Shown in pieces: positions 13,901-25,739 of a DNA stretch of 64,000 nt. Within the stretch, counting starts at the first letter, position 1. Each line of letters starts with the position of its first letter. Under the pieces are notes generated by a model. That model was given only the letters and a program-made list of their open reading frames with translations. It ran no database searches and had not been told where the DNA came from. The translations under genes and the position numbers were made by a program. The stretch comes from Blasia pusilla (Eukaryota > Marchantiophyta > Marchantiopsida > Blasiales): the NCBI GenBank assembly GCA_050084515.1, contig CM114271.1:41416001-41480000 (forward strand). The letters are read 5' to 3'.

Positions 13901-16282
13901 TTGAATGCTCTTTATTATTTCAAAATATATTTTTAGAAAATATTTCCATAGCCTTACATGATCATTTTAGAGATAATAATATCATTTTTGCAATAATAAT
14001 GCTTAATCCCTTATAAATGTTTTATAATTCTCCTGCGAAATTCCAATGTTGCAAGAGTCCAATGTGTTAATATAGATGTATGTAAGAGAGTATTTTATGT
14101 TTAGAATATGATCAAGAGTAATTCTAGTACTAGGCTCGATACACAATACCTAAATATAGTCAATAGGATTAGTTTGGAGGGTTCTTCTACTACTTGTGGG
14201 AATATGCTGGATTAGTTTGTGATTTTGTGAAGAACATTTGCCAATATAAGATACTTGTTTTTCAATCTTGACATATACGTTTTTTCTCAGTATAGGCGAG
14301 AGACTTTGGACTTAAATGCTTAAAGCTCTGTTTGGTCTTTTTGGTCGTAGGAACTTTTTTGGAAAAAAGACCTCTCCCATGTAGATGTAGAATATCTTCA
14401 AACATATTAAGAGTTATTTTCATCTACTTTATAAATCGATCTTGTAGAGGTTGTAACCCTAATACTTTTGAACTTTGGAGCTCCAAGTATTCTCGAGGAG
14501 TTAGATCCTTGACTCCCAACTAGTGGGGAGGCTTGGCCACATTCGACTTATGCCAAGGATTGGATTGTTTAGACTAGGAAAATGTCAAGAGAATAGGAGA
14601 GGAAAGAGAAGGAAGAAAGATTGGAGTAAACAAAATGTAGAAATATATCTGAAAGTAAAATATGAAATAGAGGGACATGTGGAAGTTAATTTGCACATTA
14701 AAAAAATTACTGCAATTTTTTTTAATTCTTTAAAAAAAATCAACAAAGAGAGGACAAAAATCTCATATTCTTTAAACTCACTAATTAGGAAAGCCAACCC
14801 ATTAGAATGCAAGTTGCAATTTTAAAATTTTATGGTCACATCCGACCATACATCCTAAAGATCTGATGCAATATCCCAATCTTAAAAAACTATCCATTAG
14901 ATTTATGTTACAAGAGTACGATAACTTTTGATTTAAAAAAAGAATAAGTTAATTACACATGTAAGAAAATTTACGTTATTCTAAACAAATGATTCTGTGT
15001 TTAGGGATGTACATATCTTTATGATTGTTGCAAACCCCTCCCTCGAGTTTTGATAGTGCATTTCTCGGTGTGTCATTTTGAACCTATTTGATTTTCATAC
15101 ATATATGTAATTTCAACAAAATTTCAAACATTTTAAATTTATTTTTTTCAAATGTATCTCATTTCATATCGGTTATGTTAGTTTTCACATTTGTGAGTGT
15201 AAATTTTTTTGCATTATATTATATTATATGCAGCATTGATTATATATTAAACATGCAGTTTGTAACATTACTGGTAAAAAATAAAACCTCGCTTTCAAAA
15301 AATGCTTGTATATTTTAGTCGTCTTCACGCTATGTGCACGGGAGAGCATTCTAATAAGGATGGAATAAGAAACCATTCGTTTTACACGTAATTCAAACCC
15401 ATTTAAAGGGAAAAATAATTTGACATGTGGCTCAATTATTGTTACCCCATTATTTGCATTTAGTACATTTTATATATAGGATATAACAAAGAGAAATCAC
15501 GAATACCACCTTTGTGATGGTATTTGTCAACAGAAAGGACGAATGAAATCTTAAATGTAATGGCTCGTAATTGGACAAACTAAGGACTATTATACACTCA
15601 ACTCCCATGTGTTTGGATTAATGCAAGAACCTAGAACTCGTGATGTTTCCTATAATCCACATGTGAGGGTTAGACGGATCGTTTTTTGTCCTCAATTTGA
15701 ATAAACTTGGTTTCGTCCACCTAATGTTGACAATAATGAGTTCAACATAAATTAATTCTATAATGGATTCACCTTTGGAGACCGATAATAACGGATATTG
15801 GGACATTCCATGAGTGACAAAATTTTATAGCACCTCTAGGCATTTGGACAAATGACGATAATTTGGAGTAGCCCGCGAGCTCGACAAATATTTTTTGTGG
15901 TTTTTTCAAATATGATGAATATTTTGTAAGTTTTTTCTTCTAGAATTATGAATAAATATACCTTAGAATGCGTTCAACGAATAATTATATAAGGAATAAC
16001 TATATGATGCCCAAATTACAATAGAGTAGTCACAAATAAAAAATATCTCTTGGAAAATAACCAATCATAATGAGATAAATAAATATAAAATTTCCACCGA
16101 TGGTCTCGTATAACTATAGGAGCACAATAGGACATCCTAAATGAAGTCAGTACGAGACTTATATTTTATTTTGTAAAACTCATTTTCCTTGTAGGATTTG
16201 TCTTTGAACCACCATGTGGACCTTTACCATCTTGTGTTTGGCGTATATATTTACCATAAACCTTAGTCACAAACATCTAAGC

Positions 16283-16285
<3 letters not shown>
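10976..16285. other. AT-rich gene-free DNA
   Basis: Open frames are short and dominated by Ile, Phe, Leu, Asn and Lys, as expected by chance in AT-rich DNA. I recognise no gene, RNA or intact repeat. Faint protein-like stretches at 12,241-12,486 (minus) and 13,083-13,313 (plus; it ends in a Cys/His-rich run) may be remnants of old elements. Confidence 0.5.

Positions 16286-16287
<2 letters not shown>

Positions 16288-16340
<53 letters not shown>
16288..16340. repeat. (TA)n microsatellite
   Basis: About 26 uninterrupted TA dinucleotides. Confidence 0.95.
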
Positions 16341-16342
<2 letters not shown>

Positions 16343-16527
16343 TGCATCATTTATGTGTTTGATAGGGTCTATGGCTAGCTTTGCTCCTTAATAGGGTTTA
16401 GGGTAAAAAAAAAAATTTTGTTTTTAAGTGTTATTTGGTTGAGATTGCATAACACGCAACAAAATTTCTCGTTGCCATCCTCAAGAAAATACTTTAGAAA
16501 TGTATCATAATAAGTATATAAATTGAC

Positions 16528-16557
16528 TTCTCTCTCTGTCTCTGTCTCTCTCTCTTC
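16528..16557. repeat. Imperfect (CT)n microsatellite
   Basis: A pyrimidine run of CT units with interspersed GT. Confidence 0.8.
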
Positions 16558-16829
16558 CAAAATTTGTTGATATGCATGGTCACAAAGCTATGATAAATTG
16601 GTTGTTACTAACCAAACTATATCCCCTCCAAAAAACTTTACATCTCAATGATGACATATTATTTTTGTCAATTTTGAGCAATAGTCGACTTCTTCTTAGC
16701 AAGTTAAACTCTCTTTTGAATATGATTCATAACTCCTTTACTATTGTTATCTTTGTAAACTTCATTAGAAGTTCCCCTATTCGGATAAGACTATAAGAGA
16801 TCAAATGATGCTTGCTATACATTAAACAG

Positions 16830-19250
16830 ACGATGTTGTCTTAATGGAATTTTTTGGGGGTTTATTATGCAATAACTCCACAAATGATAACAATCAGTCT
16901 TATCCTTATCGATCCTCGAATGTTAAGGCACATAACATATCATGAATGATATGGATGGCTCTATTAATCTGCCTATTGGTTTGAGGGTGATAAGTACTAG
17001 ACACAACTAGTTTAGTTTAGAGCAATCCAAACAAGGCATTCTAAATAAAATTTTGAAGTGGATTCCTCTATCAATAATAAGTATTCTAGTAAGACCATGA
17101 TGAACCGGAATTATCTTGATAAAGATCCTAGCCAATTTAATATGTTCAACATTTTCTTGGTCATATGAAGGTATATCATCTTGCTTAGTCTATCCAAAAA
17201 GACCACAATAGAATTATATTTCATAATCGTATATAGTAGCTCACAAACAAGATCCATAATCAATTATTCCCAATATTAATGAGGTGATACGATGCATCCC
17301 ATTACCTCATTAAGTAACAATCATGCTAATTTTATATTATTTTCCACAACTCGTTGATAAATTAGATAACTCCTTATGTATGCGTTAGCATCTTCCCTTA
17401 TTTTGGGCCAATAGTATGCCCATTATAATCCCTCCAAGGTTTTTCCAACCTCCACATGACCTACAATAATTATGTCGTGAGCATCGAATAATACTTGAAT
17501 ATATAAGTATGGATCTTGTGGGATCCATACTTTATTATTGTGGAAAACCAATTATTTTTCCTTATGTGTTTTATTGGCCTAACTAATAACTTAAATTTCT
17601 TTATCTTCCTTTGTTGCTTTGGTCAACGTTTTTCGGTTTGTAGAGTGAATTTGCTTTTCAGACATGTTATTTATATGCAATCAATCAGTAAAGATACGTC
17701 CTTCAATTACTTTTTCCCTTTAACATAGATAATCTTTGAGATGAGATATTATCTCTATTCTGCGTATAAAATTTGGTATTTTGAGAGCTCTTGTTGGGGC
17801 TATAAGTAGACTAAGGGATTATGATTAATCTTAACTATCAAGTCTATTATCCAAAAAATATTTTGTATGTTTGGTTGTTAATACAATAAGAAACTCTTCT
17901 CTTATATTTGCGAGGTAGTTTTGTCCCGTCGGCAACAACTTGCAAGAAAAGAAGATAATCTAGTAGCATCCATCCTCTCATTTTTGTAGTAGTACACTTC
18001 CACTAGTAGTACTTGATGTGTCTGTGGCTAACTTAATAAGGTAATTGTGATCATACCACCTTAAAATAGGGATATTGATCAAGATATTCTTTATTGATTG
18101 GAAAGTAATCATTTGTGATGTATCCTAAATTCAATTTCTTTTCCCTAATACAGTTGTCAAGGATTGTGCAATGGGAGAATAACTTTTGATAAATCTTTGA
18201 AGGAATCCTACAAATCCTAAAAAAACTCCTCGATTGAGTGTGATCCATAGTTGTACTCTATTTTTTGATCATTTATGTCTTCTTAGTCGTTAATTAGATG
18301 TCTTCTAGGCTTACTCAAGGTCGTAAGTAATAAACTTATATATTATCCAACTCAAAATTTGAAGTTTTAGCATATAACTAAATTTTTCGTAGAATTTAAA
18401 GGGCTTCTAGTAGATGATTTTTATGTTTCTTTCTAGTTTTACTATAGACCAAAATATCATATAAGAATACAATGATAGTTCTAGATAAATATGGATAGAA
18501 GATATGATTCATTAGGCTCATTATTGATATAGGCTCATTAGTAAGACCAGATGATGCATATGACTAAGTATTCGAAGTATCCATATCTAATACGAAAAGT
18601 AATATTGGACACATATTTAACCACAATTTGAATTTGGTGGTAGCCATCCCTTAGATCAAGCTTGGTGAAATATTTTCTCTTTGTAGTTGAACAAAGAAGT
18701 AATCAATTTTTGGCAATTGATATTTATTCTTTATAATTTTCTTATATAATGTTGGGTAGTCAATATAGATTTTCATGCTTCCCATCCTTGTTTTTTTATG
18801 AAAATAATGATTGGATGAAAATTTTCCATAACATCTTGTCTAATTGGGCTTTACACTCTTAAAACTTCCTTTAAGCCAAATGATAAAGAACCTTACATGG
18901 TAGCATAGTTATTGGAAGGACATCAATCTTATGGTCTACCATCCGTTTGGGGATAACTTTAATGGTCACTCTACTAAGAACATATCCTGATACTCTTCCA
19001 ATACATGTCTCAATTTATTTGGTACTATTAATTTCAATTTGGTTTTGAACCGCCAACGTCTCTTATTAAATCAAGGAAACATACAACTTGATGTTTGATG
19101 AAAATTATAGTGGGGTTATAACACATGATCTAACTCTATATCCATAAAGCTTCCATCTTTGGGTCTTTAAAAAAATTGTTCTCTAATATAATTTTGGATT
19201 ATGCATGTACGATTATATCTAAGGCATCCCCAAGATAACATGCACATCGA
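16830..19250 (-). mobile_element. Decayed Ty3/gypsy pol, antisense
   Basis: Read on the minus strand, right to left, the pol order is kept. Reverse transcriptase remains lie at about 18,660-18,400: a block resembling the YGHFEYLVMPFGLTNAP region, then an IVFLYDILVYSKT stretch that corresponds to the YxDD box with the Y and first D altered. Integrase zinc-domain remains lie at about 17,460-17,300, including HVEVGKTLEGL, a stop, then WAYYWPK, which matches the gypsy integrase N-terminal pattern. Many stops and frameshifts are present. It is a different and older lineage from gypsy copies A and B: its RT lacks their YQWRFLxFGLKN-type stretch. Confidence 0.7.
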
Positions 19251-19800
19251 ATAACTTTTAACTCTAACTCTTCATGATACTTTCCTATCCTCAATTTTAT
19301 ACTTTGAGAAAACTTGTGAATTTCATGTTTGGAAATTCAACCTCTTTGTTTTGATCCCTATTTAAAACTTAGCCTAACTTCATGGTTATGGCTTGTGAAA
19401 AGAAGTTTTTGTTGCATTAAGATCAATCAACATTCTAACTTAAGATCCTTCTACTTTCCCATCTATGATAATAACACGAATTTCTTACCTCTTCAAAGCA
19501 TTAAACTCCATATGTTTGTGTTAATAAACCTTGATGAAATTGAAAGACTACATATGAAAAAAGAACATAAGCTTAATTGGGGAAATTTTTTGAATGGATT
19601 TAATCATGGATATAAAGTGAAAGAACCATGTTTAATATGCATATCGTACTCTATTAAAAGGGATCTATTTCCAATTTATAATCATAAGTAGATAGATAGA
19701 GTTATGGTAAATGATACATAAATCAAGTCCGTGGGATCCAAGGCAAAAAAATACATTATAAGTAACACACCAAATGAGGAGAATACCATAAAGGCCTCAT
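19251..19800. other. AT-rich interval between element remnants
   Basis: A 120-codon plus-strand frame (19,329-19,691) shows no recognised domain and probably crosses decayed antisense element sequence. Nothing else is supported. Confidence 0.4.
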
Positions 19801-20085
19801 CCTAGCCTATGCGCAGAGCATTATTGCAATGAATAATGATGTCCCTAATATAACGACCTAAATCATAAGGCAGTAGTAAAGAATAAAAATTCCCCGCATC
19901 AATTTTCTGAGCTAGTCTAATTGTTTCATATATAGGACATATAAAAAACACGTGTTTGTCATCCTTAATACTTCTTACGTTACATAACCTACACAATCAT
20001 TTGCTTTTATCAATGTGCCATTGTCCTTCCTTGATGCTTAGTCTATGAGACCCACTGCGTTGTTGTGCAATAATATGATGTAAGA
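19801..20085 (-). mobile_element. LINE-like 3' tail remnant with CCHC-type C-terminus
   Basis: The minus strand encodes RSGSHRLSIKEGQWHIDKSK, a stop, then CRLCNVRSIKDDKHVFFICP and IYETIR. This matches the C-terminal zinc-binding segment common after the reverse transcriptase of many LINE-type elements (C-x2-C, H, C-P, with R after it). Only this tail is visible. It abuts the truncated left end of gypsy copy A at about 20.2 kb, which suggests that copy A or a later deletion removed the rest. Confidence 0.55.
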
Positions 20086-20289
20086 AAGTGAAGATTCCCT
20101 AAAGTATATATTCTTGTTCATAATATACAAGCATAGGATTAATATGAAATTTATAATAATCCATTTTCGTGTTCGGGATGCTCCAAAGAATGGTAAGGAA
20201 TCGCTTTTGTAGATGCTGATGGAGCGCCGCCGGTTTCAAGTCTCAATCTCGTTCAGTCACATCCCACTTTAAAGACTAGGTCACCATGC

Positions 20290-20480
20290 TTGTTAGATTC
20301 GAAAGCGCAACCCCTGATGTTGGGGAAGGTACGTGGCGTTTATATGATTGGGTCTAACGAGTTGGAGGAGCAATGTTGTACTTGATGGGGTTTGCCCTGG
20401 ATTCCCCGGAGGAGTCAACGTGTTACGGACCAAAATGGCAGTTAGGTGATGGGTGTCTTAGCTTGTTACCCATTCAATTA
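20290..20480 (+). pseudogene. Gypsy copy A retropepsin remnant
   Basis: The frame from 20,290 reads LLDSKAQPLMLGK, the active-site DSGA loop of a retroviral-type aspartic protease with Gly changed to Lys. It continues to a motif equivalent to YPMGFSLDYW at about 20,380-20,410. The protease matures the polyprotein in intact relatives; this one cannot be functional as written. Confidence 0.6.
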
Positions 20481-20513
20481 ACAAATGGAGTGATCTAGTG
20501 ACGGCTAGGAGAG

Positions 20514-20750
20514 ATGGCGATGCTAGCAACATTCAGTAGCACCATCACTTGGCATGATGATTTGATTGAGGGACATGTTAATGTAGAAGACACACCCATG
20601 ATTGACACCCCTGTGGAGAGGAGTATTATGATATATAGCAACATCATTCTAGAGGAGAGGTACTTTTGTAAGGCTCGAGTGAGGAGCTTGGACGCTTGGT
20701 TGATGGGCACATGTGGATGGCCTGGAATGAGGAATTGCACCATAGCGTGA
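20514..20750 (+). pseudogene. Gypsy copy A linker domain between protease and methyltransferase
   Basis: The open frame contains ATFSSTITWHDDLIEGHVNV, closely matching AAFSSAITWPSDLIEGHVHA in copy B (50,055-50,408). I do not recognise the domain. Its position, immediately before methyltransferase motif I in copy B, suggests it is the N-terminal part of the methyltransferase module or a spacer in the polyprotein. Confidence 0.5.
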
Positions 20751-20844
20751 TGGGTGAGTGAAACTCGGAGTGCTACGATGTCGTAATTGGACACCAGAGC
20801 CATTGTGTGGTGCATCTTAGAGAAGGGTATTTGAGGGCATATGA

Positions 20845-21535
20845 CTTAGATTGGGCAGGGAGCATCAATTTAGTCATTTCAAGTTGGCCATGTTAAGGCC
20901 AATCGAGTGTTAGACGGGGTAGTGGGTTAGTTGCTACTCAATCTAGGCTATTTTGGGAGATTATGAGGATCTTGCGGGAACATGAGTCTCGTTCTCTAGC
21001 TTACATATTGGAGAATGTTCATATCTTGGGCGATTTTTGGTCACGACTGCACATCAGGTGCCTGCATGGATCAACCATGTAGTATTTTTGGATATGACGA
21101 ACGTAGGTTCACGAGCACATCGCCCACGTTTATGGTGGATCAACTTGGTGTCACACGAGGTGTTGAAGAGCGTATATGCGAGAGTGGAGTGTTCCTCCTA
21201 TTTGTAGGTGGACTATATTCTAGATCATGGTCATTGATCATAGGAAGTGAGGCACAATGATCAACCGCCATTGACTATGATGAACAAGATAGGCATTTCA
21301 GGGTTAGCCTTTCCCACTTGTGTGAGTTTCCTCACTTCCTATACATATAAGGAGGCTGATCTTGGCTTGGTTTGGGATGACCAGACACATCGGTTAGTGG
21401 AGCCGAATGCCAATGAGCAAAAGTGGGAGAGGAGATTTCCCATAGAGGAATCCCGATGCCATGTCGTGGGTCAAGCAATGGACCTAAACTATTTGACATG
21501 GATTATCAACTTAGGTGTATATGGGTAATGTCGGA
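20845..21535 (+). pseudogene. C5-cytosine DNA methyltransferase carried by gypsy copy A (decayed)
   Basis: C5-methyltransferases move a methyl group from S-adenosylmethionine to cytosine in DNA. The frame here reads INLVISSWPC at 20,858-20,893, a motif IV with the catalytic Cys codon kept at 20,891 and the following Gln codon mutated to TAA. It then gives YILENV (the motif VI Glu-Asn-Val) at 21,002-21,019 in the same frame. After a frameshift, VFLDMTNVGSRAHRPRLWW at 21,082-21,138 corresponds to the motif VIII region (Gln-x-Arg-x-Arg equivalent). The open frame 21,247-21,528 ends with VVGQAMDLNYLTWIINLG at about 21,463, a motif X equivalent. Motif I is not visible in this copy but is present in copy B. 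The enzyme is broken by stops and at least one frameshift. Confidence 0.75.
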
Positions 21536-21789
21536 AGAGGCTACGACATGCCACAGTTGTTGCATTGGTGAGCCCCATGGATACCGAGATGATATAGGAA
21601 ATGGTTGGGGGCGAGATATGGAGAGCTCAACATATTATGGGTGATAGGGAGAGAAATCTTTGGAATTCTCGCAATGTTTTGCAGGTACGCGGAGATGGCA
21701 ACAACAATATTGAGCGTGCTACAGGGTCCTACACACCGAGGAGATAAGAGTGTTGAGATGGCTGTAGGGGAGTAGTTGAGTTCTATTGT

Positions 21790-22480
21790 TGGAGATGGGA
21801 TTTGTCGTGCGCATACACATCGCTACACAACATACATCGCTGTCACCGGACACACACATAAACACGCACAATCCCATGCTAACTCATGGCATCCATACAC
21901 AAAGGTGAGAAGCGAGAATCTTACTTTAATCTCCAATTAAAGTAAGATCCAAACTCTCTCTACATCATCTCACACCATAGCTCTCAAAGGTGTGCACTCT
22001 CTCTCATGTCAAACCAAACCCACTCTCCTAATGAGAGGCTTGGATTACACTCACAAGGCAAGGGACCATAGCTCCGCCGCCTCATGCCAAGAGGTTCAAC
22101 AAAGAGAGAATGAACTCTCAAGCTCTCTCTCCTTGAGGTATACCCCTCCCCTCTCCCAAGCTCTCTCCATGGTAACCTATTCTCCCAAGTCATCTTCTTG
22201 GATCTTGACCTGCTATAGGAGGTCAAGGGCCACTTACAGAAATAGAAAGTTGATTGTATACTCAAAATGGTACTTGCCTAAAATAATAAGTTCTTCAATA
22301 TGGCTCCAAATGAGCCGAAACGAAGGGGAAACCTGCTCTCTCAAGTTTATCGGGACTTCAACATGTCATCCTTGACCTACTGAGCATGTCCTCCGCTACT
22401 AACAAAGGCGCTGTACTAGATCTCATCGATCTATCCTAAGAGACGTGACAGGTTGCACCATACATATACAATAGTCACGA
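21790..22480 (-). mobile_element. Antisense LTR nested in gypsy copy A
   Basis: Read on the minus strand, this closely matches the LTRs at 47.34-47.82 kb and 25.74-26.21 kb, including the blocks GTTTCCCCTTCGTTTCGGCT and GGCATGAGGCGGCGGAGCTA. It lies between the methyltransferase and reverse transcriptase parts of copy A, in the opposite orientation. It is therefore a later solo LTR insertion or an inversion of copy A's own end. The open frames in it are not genes. Confidence 0.75.
21919..21947. repeat. Perfect hairpin in the nested LTR region
   Basis: TCTTACTTTAAT, 5-bp loop, ATTAAAGTAAGA: 12-bp perfect arms. The LTR at 47.8 kb lacks this piece. Confidence 0.9.
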
Positions 22481-22599
22481 TGGAGTAGGAGCCAAGTATG
22501 GATCCTAAGTTGACATGAGGAGATCGATATTGGATATACCAATTCTGATCTTTAAGAGACATGTGAGTTGTTTTGTATTTAATATTCATGATTTGGATA

Positions 22600-23565
22600 T
22601 GTTGAAGGGTTTGACCGTGGATCCGTTATGAGTTATCTAGCGACACGCCGATCTTGAACGATTCTACATATTATTGATATGGAAAGGGCCCTGATTCAGA
22701 GCAAGAGCCAAAACTTGGCTGGAGCAGCTAAAACTAGTGGAGATGTTGCATGGAGAGTATGTTTGTGCCACTATTCTGCTTGCCAAGAAGGATGTGCTTG
22801 GCAATCAGAAAAATATTTCAATTGGATGTATGGGTCTACCGACCTATCAATTGGTAGACGAAGTTTGATAGGTATGCCATGCCCACTCTTGAGGAGATCT
22901 TTTATGCTATGCGACATGCAAAGATCTTCACTTCATTAGATCTTCGAGGTAGATACCATTAGTTGCCTATCAGATTGGAGGACAAACAAAAGACAATATT
23001 TTGGGGCATCGATCCAAATAAGAAGGATTTTTTGTACTAGTGGCGATTCTTAACATTTGGGTTAAAGAACATCACGACAGAGTTTCCGAGGGTTGTGGAT
23101 AGGATCTTGATAGGTCTGGATTTTGCTAGGAGTTATATTGATGACATCATAATCTTTAGCACCACAATTGAGGAACATCAACAACATTTGGAGAAGATAT
23201 TTCGACGATTGCAGTAACATGGGCTGAAGCTATATCCGCGCAAGTGCAAGTTCTTATATGACCTGATTGAGTACTTGGATCATATAGTATACCGATGTGC
23301 CATTGGGGTTTAATAGATGAAGGTAGAGGCTATCTCACACATTCCATGCCCTACAGATGTAAGTCGAGTTCATGCATTTATGGGTTTGGAAATAACTTAC
23401 AAATTGCACGTCAAGGTTTTTAATTTGATTGTGAAGCCACTAACCTTATTGATCGAGGTGGATCATGAGTGGCACGAGGGGGATGAGCAAGAGAGAGCAT
23501 TTCAATTGCTCAAGGACAGGTTGACGTCCGCACCCATACCGGGAGACCTAGCATTGTTAGAGGAT
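22600..23565 (+). pseudogene. Gypsy copy A reverse transcriptase
   Basis: The decayed frame runs through KIFTSLDLRGRYH, then FLTFGLKNITTEFPRVVDR, then LDFARSYIDDIIIFS. The last holds the YxDD catalytic box as YIDD at about 23,137-23,148, intact. HGLKLYPRKCKF follows. In-frame stops break it at several points (for example before WRFLTFG and before HGLKL). The thumb/connection part continues in the open frame 23,317-23,586. Confidence 0.85.
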
Positions 23566-23604
23566 GTCCTTTTTAGCTGCATCTAGATTGGAGTATGCTG
23601 AGGC

Positions 23605-24012
23605 TTGGAGAAGGCTACCATCCAACATGATGATGAGGGTAGAGAGTTTGTAGTGGCTTACGCTCCTCGCTCAAAAAATGGTGTAGAGGAAAAGTATAGG
23701 TGGTATGAGTGTGAGTGCTTGGTTGTAGTGTCGACTATCACATATTTCACATGTTACTTATTCGACAACCGCTTTAATATCATTATTGATCACCAATCAC
23801 TTAAGTGGTTGATGGAGTTTGAAAAACTTACGGGGAAGCTTGCGAGGTGGGCTCTCTTATTGCAAGAATATGACTTTCATATGGTACATCAACCTGGGAT
23901 GCTTAACCAGGATGGAGGTGATTTGACATGTAATCCATGCGTGAGTCAAGGAGATGCGATTGGAGATTTTAGGCATGGAGGGAGTAATGGGGAGGAAATG
24001 ATATCGGGATGA
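23605..24012 (+). pseudogene. Gypsy copy A RNase H
   Basis: An open stretch shows the gypsy RNase H pattern: YAPRSKNGVEEKYRWYECEC, then CYLFDNRFNIIIDHQSLKWL, then LTGKLARWALLLQEYDFHMV. Catalytic acidic residues are recognisable (Glu in YECECL, Asp in IDHQSLKWL). It is the best preserved protein segment of the copy. Confidence 0.8.
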
Positions 24013-24199
24013 CACGCGTGAACATATTTGGGCTTGTTGGCTATGGAGGGCAAAAGTGTTGAGATTTCAATGGTGAGGTTTGATGGAGAGCCATAAAATC
24101 CAAAGGACGATGAGGAGACGACAAATGCTCAAGATATTTACGAGGATGGACTAGTCTTGGAGTACATACGTACTAGCAGCGTTGCAAGCATCGTGGATG

Positions 24200-25260
24200 C
24201 TAGAGAGCGAGATTGGATTCTATAGGGAGCCAAATGGTTCCTGTGGGAGAGGACGTATGTGTTGCAAGTGCGGGAGGATGATAGAGTACATGTAGTGCCT
24301 CATGCTTTGTAAAGAGCACGTTTGGTGTAACATCCCTATGAGGAAATTTGGTCAATTTGGAATGAAGCGGACTTACAACTTGCTCCAAATATAATATTGG
24401 TGGCGAGGTATGCAGACTCATGCTAGATGCATGGTATGTGATCAAGTTCGGACATAATTCAATGCTCCGACTCCACACTTATATCCACTATTGATCATGG
24501 ATTTAAGTTATAGATGAATTTTGGATTTTGCATGACCTTAACGTTTGATGGAGTGCCATAGTCATTATGTGCTGGTGATGGTTAAGCACTTCTTGAAGTG
24601 CTTAGAGTTGGTTGTATTGTTTGATAAAGAAAGTGACGGGATAGTATATGCCTTCTTAGATGGAGTGTTGAGTCATTGTGGCGGATCAACTATGGTGTCG
24701 ACAAACCATAGTTTCGCAAGGAGTTTCAAGCCTTGTGTGATGAGGTGCTGATCAACCATCACACTACTTTACCAGATTATCTTGAGGCGGATGGACTAGG
24801 GAAGAGAGTTGTCCAGACAATGAAGAGAAGTTTACGCAAACATGGCTTGCATAAAGGTCACCTAGGAGATTGGGACCTACAATTTCCAGGTTGGAGATGG
24901 GATACAAATTCAGCAAGCAAACATCCTTAGTGTCTTTCTTGGTTTTGTTGCTTTATGGTCGAGAACCTGATTTACTTGCGGCCATTCATCGCCATGCGAG
25001 TGAGGTGTTTAACCTCGATGACCTCGATATATAGATGCGAGCATGTTCTCAAAGGGTTAATTGTTGTAGAGAGTTATACCCATGGCGTTTGAGAACTTTA
25101 TGATTGCGCATCATCGGGATACTTTGAGGGATGCGAATATTCGAGGAGGTGATTATCAACCGACAATATGGAGATTTCACCAAGGAGACTATGTTTACTT
25201 ACACCATACGGCATCTATGATGTTGGATGTGACCGCATGGTGCATCATCTAGAGAGCGCG
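24200..25260 (+). pseudogene. Gypsy copy A integrase
   Basis: Integrase inserts retroelement DNA into the genome. The last catalytic block is visible as DYLEADGLGKRVVQTMKRSL at 24,775-24,840, where the Asp-x-Gln-Ala-Asp-Gly-x-x-Glu pattern has lost its Glu. The region after it, MAFENFMIAHHRDTLR to YVYLHHTAS at about 25,083-25,210, is the C-terminal DNA-binding part of this lineage. Upstream blocks are broken by stops. Confidence 0.7.
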
Positions 25261-25339
25261 AGATATCTTACCATCCGGTATTCTTTTAGGTGCGCCATAT
25301 TACCTTCCTAATATTGATGGTACAGTTGATCCGAGTTGA

Positions 25340-25495
25340 GCAATGGTTTCTATAGGCTTATGTTGCATGTTGTGTGGTTCCGCCCGTGGTGCAGCCAAAA
25401 TTTTAATCTGTGATGGGTGTTTGAGAGGGTGGCAATGGCATGTCTAACGCTACTTCTCACTAGGGTGTCTCGGGGATAATGGATGTGCCCCATAT
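25340..25495 (+). pseudogene. PHD-like zinc finger at the end of gypsy copy A pol
   Basis: Following the integrase, the frame reads GLCCMLCGSARGAAKILICD, then GCLRGWQWH with a stop directly after HV. A later WIxPxC-like segment is degraded (GDNGCAP). The spacing C-x2-C, C-x2-C, W, H fits a PHD finger, a reader of histone H3 tails. In this family it would sit where chromoviruses carry a chromodomain. The H-x2-C pair and last Cys pair are damaged in this copy, so the call rests on the first half. Confidence 0.5.
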
Positions 25496-25739
25496 ACACA
25501 TAGAGTGAATATTAGGTAGTCATAGATCCAAACTTGTGTCTATGACAAAAAAGAGACTAACGACAGGGCCTCATGAGCACCTGAACTTTTTGCTCTTAGT
25601 GTATTAGAGATGTGTGTCATGGTAGGTAGGGATAGATGGCTATCTGGAGTTAGAGGGACCTTACCACCAACTAGGGGGCGATTTGGAGATATTTTGGTAC
25701 TCGATCCTCTCAATATTTGGATGTTATGAGTTGGCATCG

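Noticed and set aside
19329-19691. 120-codon plus-strand open frame
   Set aside because: No recognised domain, and it is in DNA adjoining an antisense gypsy remnant. Its length is possible by chance in AT-rich DNA.
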